Notes: generated from the letters alone by a model not told the origin. A stretch of 64,000 nucleotides of DNA from Heterohyrax brucei (GCA_028571685.1 CM053141.1:1984001-2048000), one strand, 5' to 3'. Positions 11,323-22,835 are shown, counted from the stretch's first letter. Numbers and translations: made by a program.

Positions 11323-12162
11323 CCCTAGGAATACAGATTGTAGAAATATAAACACTAGGATGAAATATATATGGGAATACAGATTTAAGAAATCCAAACC
11401 CCATGACACATTGTGTGCAAGACTACATGTCAAAATGGAAACCCCAGTACATAAGGGGATGTGTACAGGATATTTTGGCAGCATTGTTTTTAGAGCCCTC
11501 CCTGATACAAACATCCCATATACTGACTGTGTATCAGTAGGCTGTGTATCCGTGAGATGAGAAGGATGCCTTGGAATATGAGGTAACCATTTAAAGGTTA
11601 AACGACAGTCTCTTGACCTGGAGAGGTTTTCATGATATTAAATAAATGGACCACATTTTCTAAAGCATAAAAGTCTCCAACCCTGAACTCTACATACACG
11701 TCTGCATGATCACGTGAGCAGGGAGAATGACCTAGGAAGGCAGGACTGGACTGCTGAGCCTGGTTCATGCAGGAGAGGGAAGCAGCAGTGCTCAGAGGGT
11801 CTGTGCAGCAGGCTGTGTGCTTTCGGAATGGGACCAGTTGGAGATCGGGGCTGAGACCTCTCTTGTTCTGGATGAGGCAGAGGCAGGACTGCAAGTGAGG
11901 CTGTCGGAAAGCATCTCCTGTTCCTTTGAAGGGCTAGAAATAATTGCCACGAGAATTACTGGCTCTCCCTGCGCCCCGCCCCCATTGTGTCTTCCTTGTG
12001 GCAGGGACCCTGTTTCAGATTGTCTTCTGATACCCTCCCTTCTTCTCCGAAGGTCTCTCTTGGAGATCAGCCAGCTCCAGCCCTGGGTTAGGGAGCCTTC
12101 CTCCTGCCCTCAGGCATCTGCTGGGAGAGCTGTCCTTTGTCTCCCTGTCTCTGGCACAGGAG
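11323..12162. other. Unique DNA, no gene seen
   Basis: No splice-bounded coding exon or recognisable repeat was found. Confidence 0.4.
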
Positions 12163-12580
12163 TAGCTGTCTTGAGTTTCTCTGAGCTACTGTAACAAAAC
12201 AGCAAGTGGTGAGGCCTTAAAGACCAGAAACTGACCGTCTCAGCTCTGGAGGGTGCAGGCCAAGCAAGTGGTCTCCCCTCCTCAGGAGGCAGGCACAGTC
12301 CCGTGCCTCTCAGAGCTGTTGGGGGCCGCCGCAATCCTTGGCTTGTGGCTTCCTCCATGTCATGTGGCAGCCTTCTTCTGGGCGACCGTCCCAGTCTGTT
12401 CTCTGCAGATTCTGCTCAGGTGCAGTTTGGAGCTGCTGCACTCTGGTGAGACCTTGTGCTGACGGGTAACATCCTCTGAGACTGTGTTGTGACAGTGACA
12501 CAGTAACAAGTACAGGAGTGAGGACGTCAGTACAATTTGGGGGGGGGATGTCACTCAGCCCCTCACAGCAACTGTGGCAA
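12163..12580 (-). mobile_element. MLT1-like solo LTR, minus strand
   Basis: Antisense MaLR LTR features: the gagctactgtaacaaaaca motif at the left (3' end of the LTR), the internal ccttggcttgtggc block, and a G-run followed by cactcagccc at the right (5' end of the LTR). No second LTR or interior was found. Subfamily assignment is by memory and approximate. Confidence 0.65.
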
Positions 12581-12905
12581 GTCACAGGGGCTCCTTGCTC
12601 TCATTGGCCCTTCCTGCCACTGTGTGTAGGAACAAATACTGCCGTTTAGGTCAACCGCAATGGTGAGTGCCCAGAACCCTGGCCCGGAGGTGCTGCAGAA
12701 ATGGAAAAATGCAACAAAGTGCACCCCTCCCAGCCCTGGTGCCACAGGCTGCTACTGTCACTTCAAGGAAGGACAGCTGGGAGGGGACACTGAGAAGGAT
12801 GACGGTAACTGACTTGAATGGTACAGAAGTCCCTGACAGAGGAGGTGCTTCCTACATTTTAGTAGGTTCTCTGTCCCAATTTTGAAGAACTTCTGTGCTC
12901 TTTCA

Positions 12906-13103
12906 TTAATTAAACAAGCAAACAAAAAAAGAATCAAACCTACCGCATGGAGTTGGATCGAACTTACAGCGATCCTAGAAGTCAGAGCAGAACTGCCCCA
13001 TGGAATTTCCAAGAAGTGCCGGGTGGGTTTGAACTGCCGACCTTTTCGTTAGCAGATGTAGCACTTAACCCACTATACTACCAGGGTTTCCTTTAATTAA
13101 ACA
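12906..13103 (-). mobile_element. AfroSINE with perfect 11-bp target-site duplication
   Basis: The minus-strand SINE occupies 12917-13092, ending ccagggtttcc (its 5' end), with an A/C-rich simple tail at the left. It is flanked by ttaattaaaca at 12906-12916 and again at 13093-13103. Perfect duplications and a complete body make it one of the better preserved SINEs here and fit target-primed insertion by LINE machinery. Confidence 0.92.
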
Positions 13104-13117
13104 CAAAATTCTGTTTC

Positions 13118-13155
13118 CAAACAAACCCACAGTCATGGGGTTAGAACTTCAGTAG
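13118..13155 (-). mobile_element. AfroSINE tail fragment
   Basis: Short minus-strand 3' remnant (aaacaaacccacagtcatgg), adjacent to the intact copy at 12917-13092. Confidence 0.45.
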
Positions 13156-13289
13156 CTGTTTTCTAGTGGACACAGTTCAGTCTGTAGCACATTCTGAACA
13201 TTAGGATGCCTCTTCCTGTCACCACCCCGCTTAGCACAAACAGGCATCCCTAGGCATGTTCCCATCCTTGTCTCGGCCTCATCCACTGA

Positions 13290-13479
13290 AAAGCCACTGC
13301 CGTGGAGCCCATTCTGACTGTTAGCAACTCTATGGGATGGAGTAGACCTGCCCCATGGGGTTTCTGTTGTTGTGGAAACAGACTGCTTCATCCTTCTCCC
13401 TCAGAACAGCTGGTGGGTTTGAACTGCCAACCTTTTGGTTAACAATTAAGTGCTTAACCACTGCACCCCTGTGGCCACA
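13290..13479 (-). mobile_element. AfroSINE, long form, minus strand
   Basis: Contains the body (gtggagcccattctgactg, then ggtgggtttgaactgccaac) plus a middle segment near gaaacagactgcttcatcct that shorter copies such as 12917-13092 lack. Such a segment matches the reported difference between full-length AfroSINEs and the paenungulate short subfamily. Confidence 0.8.
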
Positions 13480-13772
13480 GAAGGAGTGTATTTGTGTATT
13501 TCTGTGCTCTCTGATGTGTAAACATGTCCCACTTCCTGTAGGAGAGGAGTTTCCAGGTCACTTGGCCCTTGGTACCTGCGAACCATGGAGAGCAGTTGTC
13601 AGACGCCGAGGAGAAGGCACACTCTCAGCGGGTGGACAGCACTTTGGGGAAACAGCCAGGCAGCGATGGTGACCTGGAGGATGTCTGACCATCACAGGAG
13701 GAGTCTGAGTATTGCTCCCATCGGCAGAGAACCGGGGCTGGGTGGGGGGTTGTGTTTTGCACTGTCCCGCAT

Positions 13773-14063
13773 CCGTTGTTGCTGGGGGCTGTCGAGTCAG
13801 GCTGCCTCCTAGAAGCGTGCACACACAAACTGCAGCGTCGCCGGGTCCTGTGCCTCTTCATGATGGCTGGGTGTCTGAGTCCTCTGTGGAGGCGGCTGTG
13901 TCAGCCAGTCTCATGGAGGGTCTCCCTCATGTTCACTGACCGCCTGCTTTGCCAGCCACAATGTCCTCTTTTGGTGATTGGTCTTTCCTGATGAGTCGCA
14001 GTCTCATAGATTTCTAAGGAACATTCTGGCTGTACTTCTAAGACAGATTTATTCTTCCCTCCA
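13773..14063 (-). mobile_element. RTE (BovB-like) LINE 3' fragment, minus strand
   Basis: Reads in parallel with the better copy at 25004: gttgttgctgggggctgtcg at the 3' end, then ggagggtctccctcatgttc and aatgtcctctt. Heavily diverged. Shares no open frame. Confidence 0.75.
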
Positions 14064-14912
14064 GAAGCCTACACTAGATTCAGTATTCTTCACCAGCACC
14101 GCAGTTCAAATGCATCCGTTCTTCTTCTGCATCCCTTTTTCATTGACTAGCCTTTACACTTAAAAGGGGATTTAATGCATGGTAACAGGCTGGTCAGGGA
14201 AAACGACCGAGAAGCAGCAGGTGCAGATCAAGGGTCTGCTGTGATGAGGACGAGGCACAGAAGGACACGGAAAGGACTCGAGAGCGCGCTGCAGTCACGG
14301 CAGCAGCGCACCTGAAGCTTTCTGATTGTTCTTGCTGAAAACCACGAGGAGTCATACTTTGTCTCCACTCCAGTGACAAGCTGTGCCACGGAGAAACTGG
14401 CACTGGTCTCTGCTACTATCAAATGATACGGGTAGTTGGGAAGAAAGATATACAAACTGGGATCCCATTTAAGGCTGAAATAAATGTAAATTTATGTGAG
14501 AAATTAAAAAAAAGTTGCAGCAAGCCAGCTGCTGTGTCTAAGTAGGCCTGGGAACTGGATAGGACAGCAGATTGGATCACGGGGTGCAGCTGATGAAGTG
14601 AAAAAAAATTCTCTTTGAAAAACAGTTGTCCACGAATTGTGTCCAACCGGCTTTATTTATTCTAGTGAAAATTCTTGTGGGTGACATGTATCTTAAAATA
14701 ATACAGCGAGAGTTGAAACATTGGCTATAAATTGCTGTTACTTTTTGCGTGGCAGGATATAAGAGACCCTGCATAGGATGTGAAGGGTCACGAGGAGGTT
14801 GGCCAACGGCTGCTGAGACTTCCTGTTGGAGTAGCTGAGAAAAGTTTTCACTGTTGTCCTTACAGGCGCGAGCTGTCTAAATTGAGTCTCACTTGTTTGG
14901 TTTTTTTCCTTA
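14064..14912. other. Unique DNA, no gene seen
   Basis: No coding exon or repeat was recognised. AT and GC content is mixed. Confidence 0.4.
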
Positions 14913-14965
14913 AGCAGAGTGTCTCAACCTTAGCACTTCAGGCATCTGGGCTAGGTAACTCATCC
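14913..14965 (-). mobile_element. MER5-like DNA transposon end (hAT-Charlie)
   Basis: The stretch gtgtctcaaccttagcactt, then catctgggctaggtaact, resembles the reverse complement of the MER5A 3' end. A second MER5-like piece lies at 15690-15795. The two may be parts of one disrupted element. Confidence 0.5.
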
Positions 14966-14989
14966 CAGTGAAAACCTGCTGGCATTGCG

Positions 14990-15118
14990 TTCAGTGCTAA
15001 CCAAACGGCTGGCAGTTCAAGTTCCCCAGATGCTCCAGGAAACTCTCTGGAGCAGTTCTGCTCTGTCCTATCGGGTGGCTATGAGTCGGAGGGTGGCGAC
15101 GAGTTGGGGTGGGCTTTT
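14990..15118 (+). mobile_element. AfroSINE, plus strand, 5' truncated
   Basis: Runs from tgctaaccaaacggctggca to cctatcgggtggctatgagt and a degenerate tail. It lacks the first part of the SINE. Confidence 0.85.
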
Positions 15119-15689
15119 GTGAGCCCTCCTGGGGGCAGGGGAGGCGCTGGGCAGGGGCTGTCACTTGTCATCAAATCAGCAGCACCTGGTTTGGTTTTCT
15201 GGTTGTTAGGATCCCTGGGTGTTTGGGGGCCTTCTCTTCACCCTGTCGGTGAGGGAGGGATTCTGCCCTAGGGCCCGGGTGTGGGGCAGTTGGACATACA
15301 GTGACACCACTGTGTTTGTCACCTGTGCTCACAGGCAGCAGAAGAGCAGGACCCTCAGGGCCACACGGGACTGGGCTTGGCACCAGACTGAAGAGCAGGG
15401 CTTGGGCAGTGGCTCTGCAGTGACAGGAGGATGGGGGGCCCCCAGGTTCCCATGGAGGACATGACGCAGTTGTTCAAATGACTCCACGGGCTGGCAGGGA
15501 AGTGAAGTCTGCCACGGGAGAGCAGGGGCCGGACTGGTCCTCGAGACAGGGAGGGTTATTTGATAAGGGAGGATAAGGCGACATATGTCCAGAAGCAGCG
15601 AGGGAGGGCACCTTGTGGCTAGGTCACCTGAGGTTCTCCTGGGGCCATGGCAGCTTACGATACTGGGTCGTAATTTTAGGTTGCATGTC
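15119..15689. other. GC-rich unique DNA, no gene seen
   Basis: An open minus-strand frame overlaps 15329-15772 but has no splice signals or recognisable domain. I do not call it. Confidence 0.4.
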
Positions 15690-15795
15690 CTCTGATTTGT
15701 GCCAGCTGTGATAGCCAAAATTGTCTCCAGTTGTTGCCAGATGTCTCCAGGGCAGGAGTGCAAAGTTGCCATCAGCTGTGAACTACTGCTCTAAA
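15690..15795 (-). mobile_element. MER5A-like DNA transposon fragment
   Basis: The string agccaaaattgtctccagtt, followed by ttgccagatgtctccagggc and a terminal gtgaactactgctct, matches the reverse complement of the MER5A 5' half, including its terminal inverted repeat region. It is non-autonomous and has no coding capacity. Confidence 0.7.
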
Positions 15796-16342
15796 TAGCC
15801 CTACTGCTTTGAAAGCTGGGGCAGCTGTCAGTCCTGGAGACCTGGTCTGGGCTTGTCCCCCATACGTCACTGAGGGCCAGGTGTCCGAGTTGCTGCGCCC
15901 TGAAGTTCACGTCTCCACTGACCGTATTCCTCATTTGATGCTGACGCCTTGCTCCCAGTAGGTAGGGTGGTTCTGGGTGGGAGGGGCGCGGCCAGATCCC
16001 AGTGAGGAGTCCTGCTCCTCCTGCCCCACAAGGCTGTCCCTGCTGGTTTTATTGCCTGGGAGTGTGGGGCCCATCGTCCGAGGAGTAATGACTTTGGGGT
16101 TCCTCCTGCAGTTGGAGCAGAGATTGGTCAGAGTGGACAGAAGATTCTCAGGGACTACCTGTGTCATTTTTGACTTCCACAAATCCAATTTTGGGGATTT
16201 TTTAACATTAGGTACTAATGAATTTTATAGTGAATGAGTGGAACAAATAAGTGCAACACTCCAATGAAAGCTGGAAGAAATTAAGACTGAATTTTTCACA
16301 GGTAGAAAAATAAGGAGCAGTGAGTTCCCGTTAATAGAACCC
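15796..16342. other. Unique DNA, no gene seen
   Basis: No coding exon or repeat was recognised. Confidence 0.4.
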
Positions 16343-16484
16343 TTTGCGCGCGAGCTGATTCTGACACAGAATAACGTTACAAGATACAGCAGAACTGCCT
16401 CAGGGTTTCCAAGGAGTGGCTGGTGGATTGGAACTGCTGACCTTCTGGTTAGCACCCAGGTTCTCAGCCACGGAGCCTCTGGTG
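16343..16484 (-). mobile_element. AfroSINE, minus strand
   Basis: Contains cgagctgattctgacaca, gggtttccaaggagtggctg and ggaactgctgaccttctggt, ending at ggagcctctggtg, its 5' end. Confidence 0.85.
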
Positions 16485-17825
16485 TTAACAGCGGGGGGAT
16501 AATTGTGAAAAGGGGCAAGACAGTGGTCATGTGACTTTAATGCAGTCCATGCCGCCGAGTTGTACGTGCAGACGTGGTCGGACTGGCATGTCTTCTATGG
16601 TGTATGTTTTCAGCAACAGCAAAGATACAAAATAAATAGTTAAAACAGAGGCTACGTTTTCCTGAGGGAAGAGCGTTCAGAGTTAATTTATGACCTGGTG
16701 ACAGCCACCCTGCTTCGTTTGCTCCCTTGTTCCTGCAGGCTGCCCCTCAGACCAGCATGTGGGTTTGTGCGGGACCCCTGCCTGGCATGACAGGGCCAGA
16801 GTCCCTTAGTCCAAGCCCCGAAGCGCACGGAGTTTAAGGGCTGACTGAGTGGAGCTGAAGGCCGCCTTGGAAGGAAGTCGCCTTCTTTGCTGTTCGCCTT
16901 TGTAGCTCTGCCCTGCGAGGAGGTTGCCCAACAATGAGATGTCACAGTCGGCCTCCTTCGGCAGAATCAGAGATCTGAGGCCACATTGGGCACTGCAGAA
17001 GATGCTGTGGATTTGGGGACCTCTCTGGGACAGTGAGGCCATAAACCAGGGACTGAACGACTGCAGCACAGCAGGTAGTCGTTTTGATTTGATGGGTGTT
17101 CTGTGGTGCTTTGAGGACCTACGTTTTCCGTTTTATTTAAAGGAAAATTCCACCCAAGGTGCTCAGACCAGCCCTCTGAAAAGACTGGTCTTCTCTTTAT
17201 TGCTGTTTGACACTTTGCCTACTGAGAAAGATAGAGAGTGACCATACTGACGGTTCTAATGGCGTTAACGATGAAGGGAAGGCTGGTGCTCCGTCGTCTG
17301 AGCCACGAGTGGCGCCCATTCCTTCCAGCCTTCCTGGGTTGTCATTAGTCCGCCGGAATGTGTGACGGTGTTTTAGTTCTTCCTCACGCTGTCCTTCTGG
17401 CACTTAAGACTTGGTGTCTCAGACATGCATCTAACATCAAGGACCACAGTCACCTGACTGGAGGGGGAGCACCCGGTTACAGACCCTCAGCAGCTGGCCC
17501 CCCGCTGGCGTGAGGCTCCCACCGGGAGGAGGTCTCCTGCTGCAGTGAGACTCTGTGCAGCAGAAAGCTGTGCTTCCCAAGCCACGGCGAAAAGTAGCTC
17601 CTCACAGGAAGCACCTGGTGGTGGCTGGCTCACCGTTGGAAAACTGCCATTCTGATTAATTTGGGTCAACTCGATTGGACCTGCTTCAAGATTTGTCCTG
17701 CTTGGTGACCACTGGATCTCTCCTTTCATTTGTTTCACGTATTTGGGTGGCGACGAATCACACAAACCAGACACCTGCCCGTGAGAGGATGTGGTGTTCA
17801 CCGAGGGGGCATGAGGCTCAGAGAG
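16485..17825. other. Unique DNA, no gene seen
   Basis: About 1.3 kb of mixed-composition sequence without a recognisable exon, RNA gene or repeat. Confidence 0.4.
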
Positions 17826-18046
17826 GGCCTGCTCTGTGCCAGGTTGTGTCGTGGCATGGTCCCAGGTTCTTTCTTCCAGGCACGATAGGAATCCTGCCCC
17901 GTGAGGGCTCTTATTCCCTGTAACCCCATCTGATTACTATGTCCCCATTTCATTGATAAAAGCAGGACAGTCTCAGGTAGCTTTCCCAAGTAGAACACAA
18001 AGCTGAGCTTCTGTCCCATATCTGCTGACCCCAAAGGTCTGTGCCC
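17826..18046 (-). mobile_element. Possible MIR, minus strand
   Basis: Contains gcctgctctgtgccaggt, later gtccccatttcattgataaa, then aagtagaacacaaagctgag, in the order expected for an inverted MIR. Strong divergence makes the call tentative. Confidence 0.45.
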
Positions 18047-18737
18047 CACATCTGGGAAGAGTGCTGGCTGTTTTTCTTCTTTTGGTGTGGGTGACAGCTC
18101 ATTTGATGTTTTCTTCCAGTGAGTGGATCTGCTGGGTAATGCTAAGCGTTTGGGAGGAGTTTCTTGTTGCATTTGCATGAATATTTCTAGCAAAAAATGT
18201 TACCAATGTTTTCATTTTATAGTTGGTGGAAAGTAGAAGCATCCATCATACCAGTGATGCAGAAACCTCAAAGGTTTCTGGCCAGACTTCTGTCCGTTAC
18301 TATTTACACAGACCCATGATACATGGAGTGCTGGAGGGCACGGTGTGGAGGTCCGTGCCATAAGATCTAATCAGAATGAGATTTGTTTTAATTTACATGC
18401 TTTTAGAGAGCATGGGGGTGGTTACCAACAGAAAGAATGAGAGAAAAACTAGTCTGAGATGAAAGTAATTTTTTTCCTTGTAGTGTACTGCTCAATCTTG
18501 AAGGCAGCTAAGTGGTTTTCCATGTCTTATGCTTCATTTATTGTAAATGAAATAAATTTTGTTTGATGATATCCTTTAATGTCTTAAATATTATTAAAAT
18601 GAAATATGATTAGAAGAATGTCTGTTTATACATGTAATATGTGTTTTCCTAATGTAATTGCATAATTTTCTTTTCACATGACAAAGTGGTTGGCTGTCCT
18701 CTTAGGTCTCTCTCACGTAAACAAGAAAGATGAAAAA
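18047..18737. other. Unique, AT-rich DNA
   Basis: Mostly AT-rich unique sequence (18230-18720). A phrase near 18118-18150 (gagtggatctgctgggtaat) resembles an old L1 3' region, but too little remains to call it. Confidence 0.4.
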
Positions 18738-18812
18738 TCTGCTGCCATCGAGCTGATTCCAACTCCCAGTGACTCTGTGATGGAAATCATGGCTCCTAGT
18801 GTCCCAGGCAGA
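18738..18812 (-). mobile_element. AfroSINE tail fragment, minus strand
   Basis: Begins ctgctgccatcgagctgatt, matching the reverse complement of the SINE 3' end. The remainder has diverged away. Confidence 0.6.
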
Positions 18813-18892
18813 CACAACTGAGGACCTGTTGTCTTCTAATTTCTTTAGATGAGTTTCACTTTATAGACATTCTACCTGCTTATTGTGGAGTA

Positions 18893-19050
18893 CACCCTAG
18901 TTCACCCAGAAGGGCCTGAGAAGAAAGGCCTGGCAGCATACACCTAAAACTCAGCCACAGAGAACTCCTGTGGCACACAGCTCTGACACATGGGGGGCAC
19001 GGTGGGGTGACTTGGTGGCAGCTGGTGATGAGCTCTGTTAAGGGCTAGGC
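18893..19050 (+). mobile_element. AfroSINE-related SINE, alternative body, plus strand
   Basis: Shows the second common body type, with gagaagaaaggcctggcagc and a cacacagctctgacacatgg block before the shared tail (gtgacttggtggcagctggt). The same body type occurs at 28090, 30455, 32452, 48775 and 61208. Confidence 0.7.
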
Positions 19051-19789
19051 TTTGGGGAAACTCAGGAAACGCATGTTTTAGAAACATGTAAATCATTAAG
19101 ACTGTGTAATCGGCACTTTATGAGGCATCTGTAGCTCTTATTACCCACGCACAGCACAAACGTGGTGAGGTGACGCCAGCTTCGCTTGCCTTCTGCCTCC
19201 TGTAACTGGATGTTCAGGAGCGTGAAAATACACGGCGGTTGACTTTCTCCACCTGATGCAGCGACCCCAAGCTCTCCTCCTTACCTGATCTGCCAGCCTT
19301 CTCCTCCGCCTTCAGTCCCTCTCCCCACTGCCTTCCTTCTCTTTAGCATCCACGATGTGCCGTCCTGTCTGAAGTCCCCTGGAAGGTCCCAGAAGGCTTT
19401 GTCTGTTGCGTGAGTGCACGTGAGCTGGAGGCTGGTCACTCTTGCCCTCCGTTGCCCAGTGCTCCATGTCTGCACTTTCCGTACCTTTCTGCAGCTCAGA
19501 GGCCAGGTGACTCTCTGCCACCTCTCTCCTAGCACCCTTATTTCTAGCAAGGCTTAGTGTCCGCTACTGCGGCCGCAGGTGCTCTGTGTTTACCTAATGC
19601 CGGTCCCCAGAGCACTGCACCAACAGTTGGGACCTTTTGCCGGCTGTCCTGTCACTGGATCATTTTAGTTTCAGATTCTCCTGGGGTACTGCCCGTCGTT
19701 CCAGAGGTTCTCTTCACCCTGGCTCTCAGAAGCGCAGGACCTGGCCGACTAACCCTGTCTCCCATCTCAGTTACAAAGTGCCCCTGTCA
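19051..19789. other. Unique DNA, no gene seen
   Basis: No coding exon or repeat was recognised. A NotI-type site (gcggccgc) occurs near 19570, but there is no extended CpG-rich block. Confidence 0.4.
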
Positions 19790-20338
19790 GAGAACCTAGT
19801 GTTACCATCAGGGAACCGGAAGCTGCCGTAAGGGAAGCGGGTCCTGCCGTAAGGGAAGCGGGTGCTGCCGTAAGGGAACTGGGTGCTGCTGTAAGGGAAG
19901 CGGGTCCTGCCGTAAGGGAAGTGGGTCCTGCCGTAAGGGAAGCGGGTCTTGCCGTAAGGAAACTGGGTGCTGCCATAAGGGAACTGGGTGCTGCCATAAG
20001 GGAACTGGGTGCTGCCGTAAGGGAAGTGGTCCTGCCGGAAGGGAACTGGGTGCTGCCGGAAGGGAAGCGGGTCCTGCCGTAAGGGAACCTGGTGTTGCCG
20101 TAAAGGAAGCGGGTCCTGCCGTAAGGTGACTTGAGTCTTGTCGTAAGGGAACCCTGTCATGCTGTGAGGGAACCTAGTTGCTTTAGCATAACCTAGTCCT
20201 GCAATAAGGGAACCGGGTGCTGCTGTAAGGGAACCTAGTGTTGCTGTCACAGCACATAGCACTGCTGTAACGGAACCTAGTGCTGCAGGAACAGCTGAAC
20301 CTAGTCCTGCTGTAGGGGAAACTAGTGCTTCCGTAACA
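19790..20338. repeat. 21-bp minisatellite (VNTR), about 26 units
   Basis: Head-to-tail units of consensus gggaagcgggtcctgccgta plus a, the central part (19820-20130) being most regular and both ends degenerate. Two main unit types alternate: gggaagcgggtcctgcc and gggaactgggtgctgcc. The period is exactly seven codons, so all frames stay open. On the minus strand one frame reads FPYGSTQ/FPYGRTR heptads and another reads ASLTAGP-like heptads. There is no start context, splice signal or recognisable protein, so the frames are a by-product of the array. Confidence 0.95.
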
Positions 20339-20756
20339 GAAACAGCACAAACCGGTGGCTTCGAAGGACAGTTGATTGTGTCACCACTCTGGAGTGTACA
20401 TGGACTCTGTCTGGGGCTTCCCTCCCAGTCTTCTGTCTGTGAGCGGTGTCAGCCTGGCCTTCCTTCGTGTCTGTCGTCCTCCCTGTGTGTGTCCTGTGTT
20501 TATTGTGCTCTTGTAACTCAGGTGTGATTAGGTTCAGAACACACCTCATTCTGGTATGACCCTATTAATGTAACAAAAGAAACCCTGTATTTTCATGTAG
20601 GGTCGTATTAACAGACAGTGGTTAGGATAGTGACACAGCTCAGTTCACAGCAGTGCCTGGGGGGGGGCGGGGTGATGTAAATTCTGTTCCAACCTCCTCA
20701 ACACTCATTCCACATTGATTTCACTGGGTCACCGTGTAGACTAGCAGACGTTGGGA
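20339..20756. other. Unique DNA, no gene seen
   Basis: No repeat was recognised except a G run at 20661-20671. Confidence 0.4.
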
Positions 20757-20795
20757 AAGGAGCCCTGGTGATGCAGTGATTGAGTCTCTCCATAT
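20757..20795 (+). mobile_element. AfroSINE 5' fragment
   Basis: Starts aggagccctggtgatgcagt and soon loses similarity, so this copy keeps the promoter end but not the tail. Confidence 0.7.
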
Positions 20796-21017
20796 GAGGA
20801 GACCATAAAAAGGGGTACCTATTAGTGTAGGGACAAAGTGAAGTGGAGGAGGAGTCACCCACCAGAGCCCCTCGTGATTCTTTGTCGTGTTTACCTCCTT
20901 GATCTGCAAACCTAAACGATGTTTTCAGTCATTGGTCACCATTCCAAAGAGAAGCCACTGAGGTCTAGAGAAAGGGAGGGAAGGGTGGGCTGCGTTGATT
21001 TCCTGGCAGCAGTTCTC

Positions 21018-21560
21018 CGATTGCTGTTGTTAAGTGCCATCTGGTTGGTTCTGAATCGGTGACCCCGTGTCCTGCAAACGAAGCACTCCCCATCCTGTGT
21101 CCTGCTCCAGCCTTCCGATCGCTGCTGCTGGGTTGGAGCCCATTGTGGCCACCGCCATGTCCCTCTGTTCATTCGTCAAGCATCCTTCTCTTTTTCCTGA
21201 CCCTCTGCTGCACCCCACAGGATGTCCTTATCCAGGAGCTGACCTCACCATCCTCGCTTCTGAGGAGCACCCTGCCTGTGCTTTTCCCAAGACAGATGCC
21301 TTCATTCTTCTGGCCGTCCGTGGTGTAGTCATTGTTCATGGTCAGCACCACTGTGGATGTGTCAGTTCCTCTCTGGTCTTTCTTCGGTTTCGTCCAGCTT
21401 TCCTATGCACAGAAGGAGATGGAGAACCCCAGGGCTTGAGTTGGTGCACCTTCGTTTTTTACAGTGATATCCTTGCTTTTGAACACATTAAGGAGGTCTT
21501 TGGCAGCAGATTTGGCCAATGCAGTGTGTATTTTAAGTGTCTTCCAACTTGGGGGGCTGA
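21018..21560 (-). mobile_element. RTE (BovB-like) LINE 3' region, minus strand
   Basis: Collinear with the copy at 25004-25560: gctgttgttaagtgccatct, cccattgtggccaccgccat, ggatgtccttatccaggagc, then ggcagcagatttggccaatg. It is broken by indels, with no intact ORF. Confidence 0.85.
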
Positions 21561-21619
21561 CCTGCTGTAGTATCACACCATGTTCTGCCTTCCATGAGTT
21601 TTCACTGGCCGGTTGGTTT

Positions 21620-21786
21620 CAGAAGTAATTCTGTCCTAGTCTGTCGTAACCTGAAAGCTCCTCTGAAAGCTGTCTCCCATACATGACCCCACTGGTATTT
21701 AAAATGCTGGTACCGTGTTTTCCAGTATGACAGCAACATGTAAGTCACCAAAGTATCACAGACTGACAGATGGATGAGGGACAAGT
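21620..21786 (-). mobile_element. Second tRNA-derived SINE family, minus strand
   Basis: Shares tagtctgtcgtaacctgaaa, an actggtatttaaaatgctgg block, gacagcaacatgtaagtcac and gacagatggatgagg with copies at 24290, 27575, 58795 and 60285. The tRNA-like end is lost at the adjacent TG/GA microsatellite. Confidence 0.65.
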
Positions 21787-21836
21787 ATGTGTGTGTGTGT
21801 GTGCGTGCGTGCGTGTGTGTGTGCGTGTGCATGTGC

Positions 21837-21867
<31 letters not shown>

Positions 21868-21878
21868 GGAAGAGACAG
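21787..21878. repeat. Compound (TG)n(GA)n microsatellite
   Basis: About 65 bases of TG with interspersed CG/CA steps, then about 25 bases of GA. Confidence 0.95.
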
Positions 21879-22651
21879 AGAGAGAGAAGGATGGGACACC
21901 TTAACCCACAAGGTGACTGAGTTTCTGCTGAGGCTTCTGGAAGAGACCTCAGCATCCTTGGAGGGGTCAGGGTCATTCAGTTAGAGGGACCGCCCCCATG
22001 GGTCTCACAGAGGACCTCATCTGGCTCCTGAAACTGCCAGCAGCTGAGAGTGGAAACAGGATTTGGCCTCAGTCAGCTTCCGTCTATCCTCCTCTAGGTC
22101 ACCAGTGGGGTCACTGCCTAGTTACCATGGCATCGAATTCGTGTTTTGTGTTTGGTGGATCAAAGACTTGCTGCTTTATTTCCTTTCTCGGTCCCGTCCC
22201 TGTCAGCACCCAGGGACTGGTCCAGTATACTTCATGCCTGTGACCTCCTGCACATCAGAGTACGGATACAGGGTTTCCCGTGGCGGATTTTTTGGGGAAA
22301 TTGACCACCAGGTCTTTCTTCCTGTGCGCCTTGGGTAGACGTTCAGTTAGCAGCTGAGTGTGTAAAAACCATTTACACCCCTGAGACTCGATGGCCACCT
22401 GCCAGCACAGTTTCATTCATGGGACAGGTAGTGAGCCAGCCTCGATACAGTGGTAGCTGTGAGGACCTGAGGCAAGTGCTCAGTCCATTTTATCGTGATG
22501 GCCAGAGAGTGAGGCAGCATGCGCAATGAGGGCCTCCCACTGATGCTTGGGGGTGGCGGGAGACACACGTTCCTGAAGTGGCTGGATTCAAGAGACGTGG
22601 AGCAGACTGTGGACATGAACCAAATACGTAACAGACTCATCCCCATACACC
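21879..22651. other. Unique DNA, no gene seen
   Basis: No coding exon or repeat was recognised. Confidence 0.4.
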
Positions 22652-22800
22652 TGCTGGGAGCTCTCCTGGCTCAGTGATTAAGAATAGTCAGCAGCTCCAC
22701 TCCCCCGTGTGTTCCGTGGGCACCCTGTGGGGCGGTTCTGCTCTGTCCTGCAGGCTCACTGGGAGTCGGAATCCACTTGACAGTGGAGGGTTTTTTGGCT
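22652..22800 (+). mobile_element. AfroSINE, plus strand
   Basis: Runs from gagctctcctggctcagtga to ggagtcggaatccacttgac and a T-rich end, with the central caccctgtggggcggttctg. Confidence 0.85.
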
Positions 22801-22835
22801 GTGTCTGCTTTCACCCAGTGGCTGAACTAGATGGG

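Noticed and set aside
19565-19575. Possible CpG island at a gcggccgc site
   Set aside because: Surrounding sequence is not CpG-dense. A single site is not enough.
19771-20262. 163-codon heptad-repeat protein (FPYGSTQ type)
   Set aside because: Produced by a 21-bp tandem array that keeps every frame open. No promoter, splice or homologue cue.
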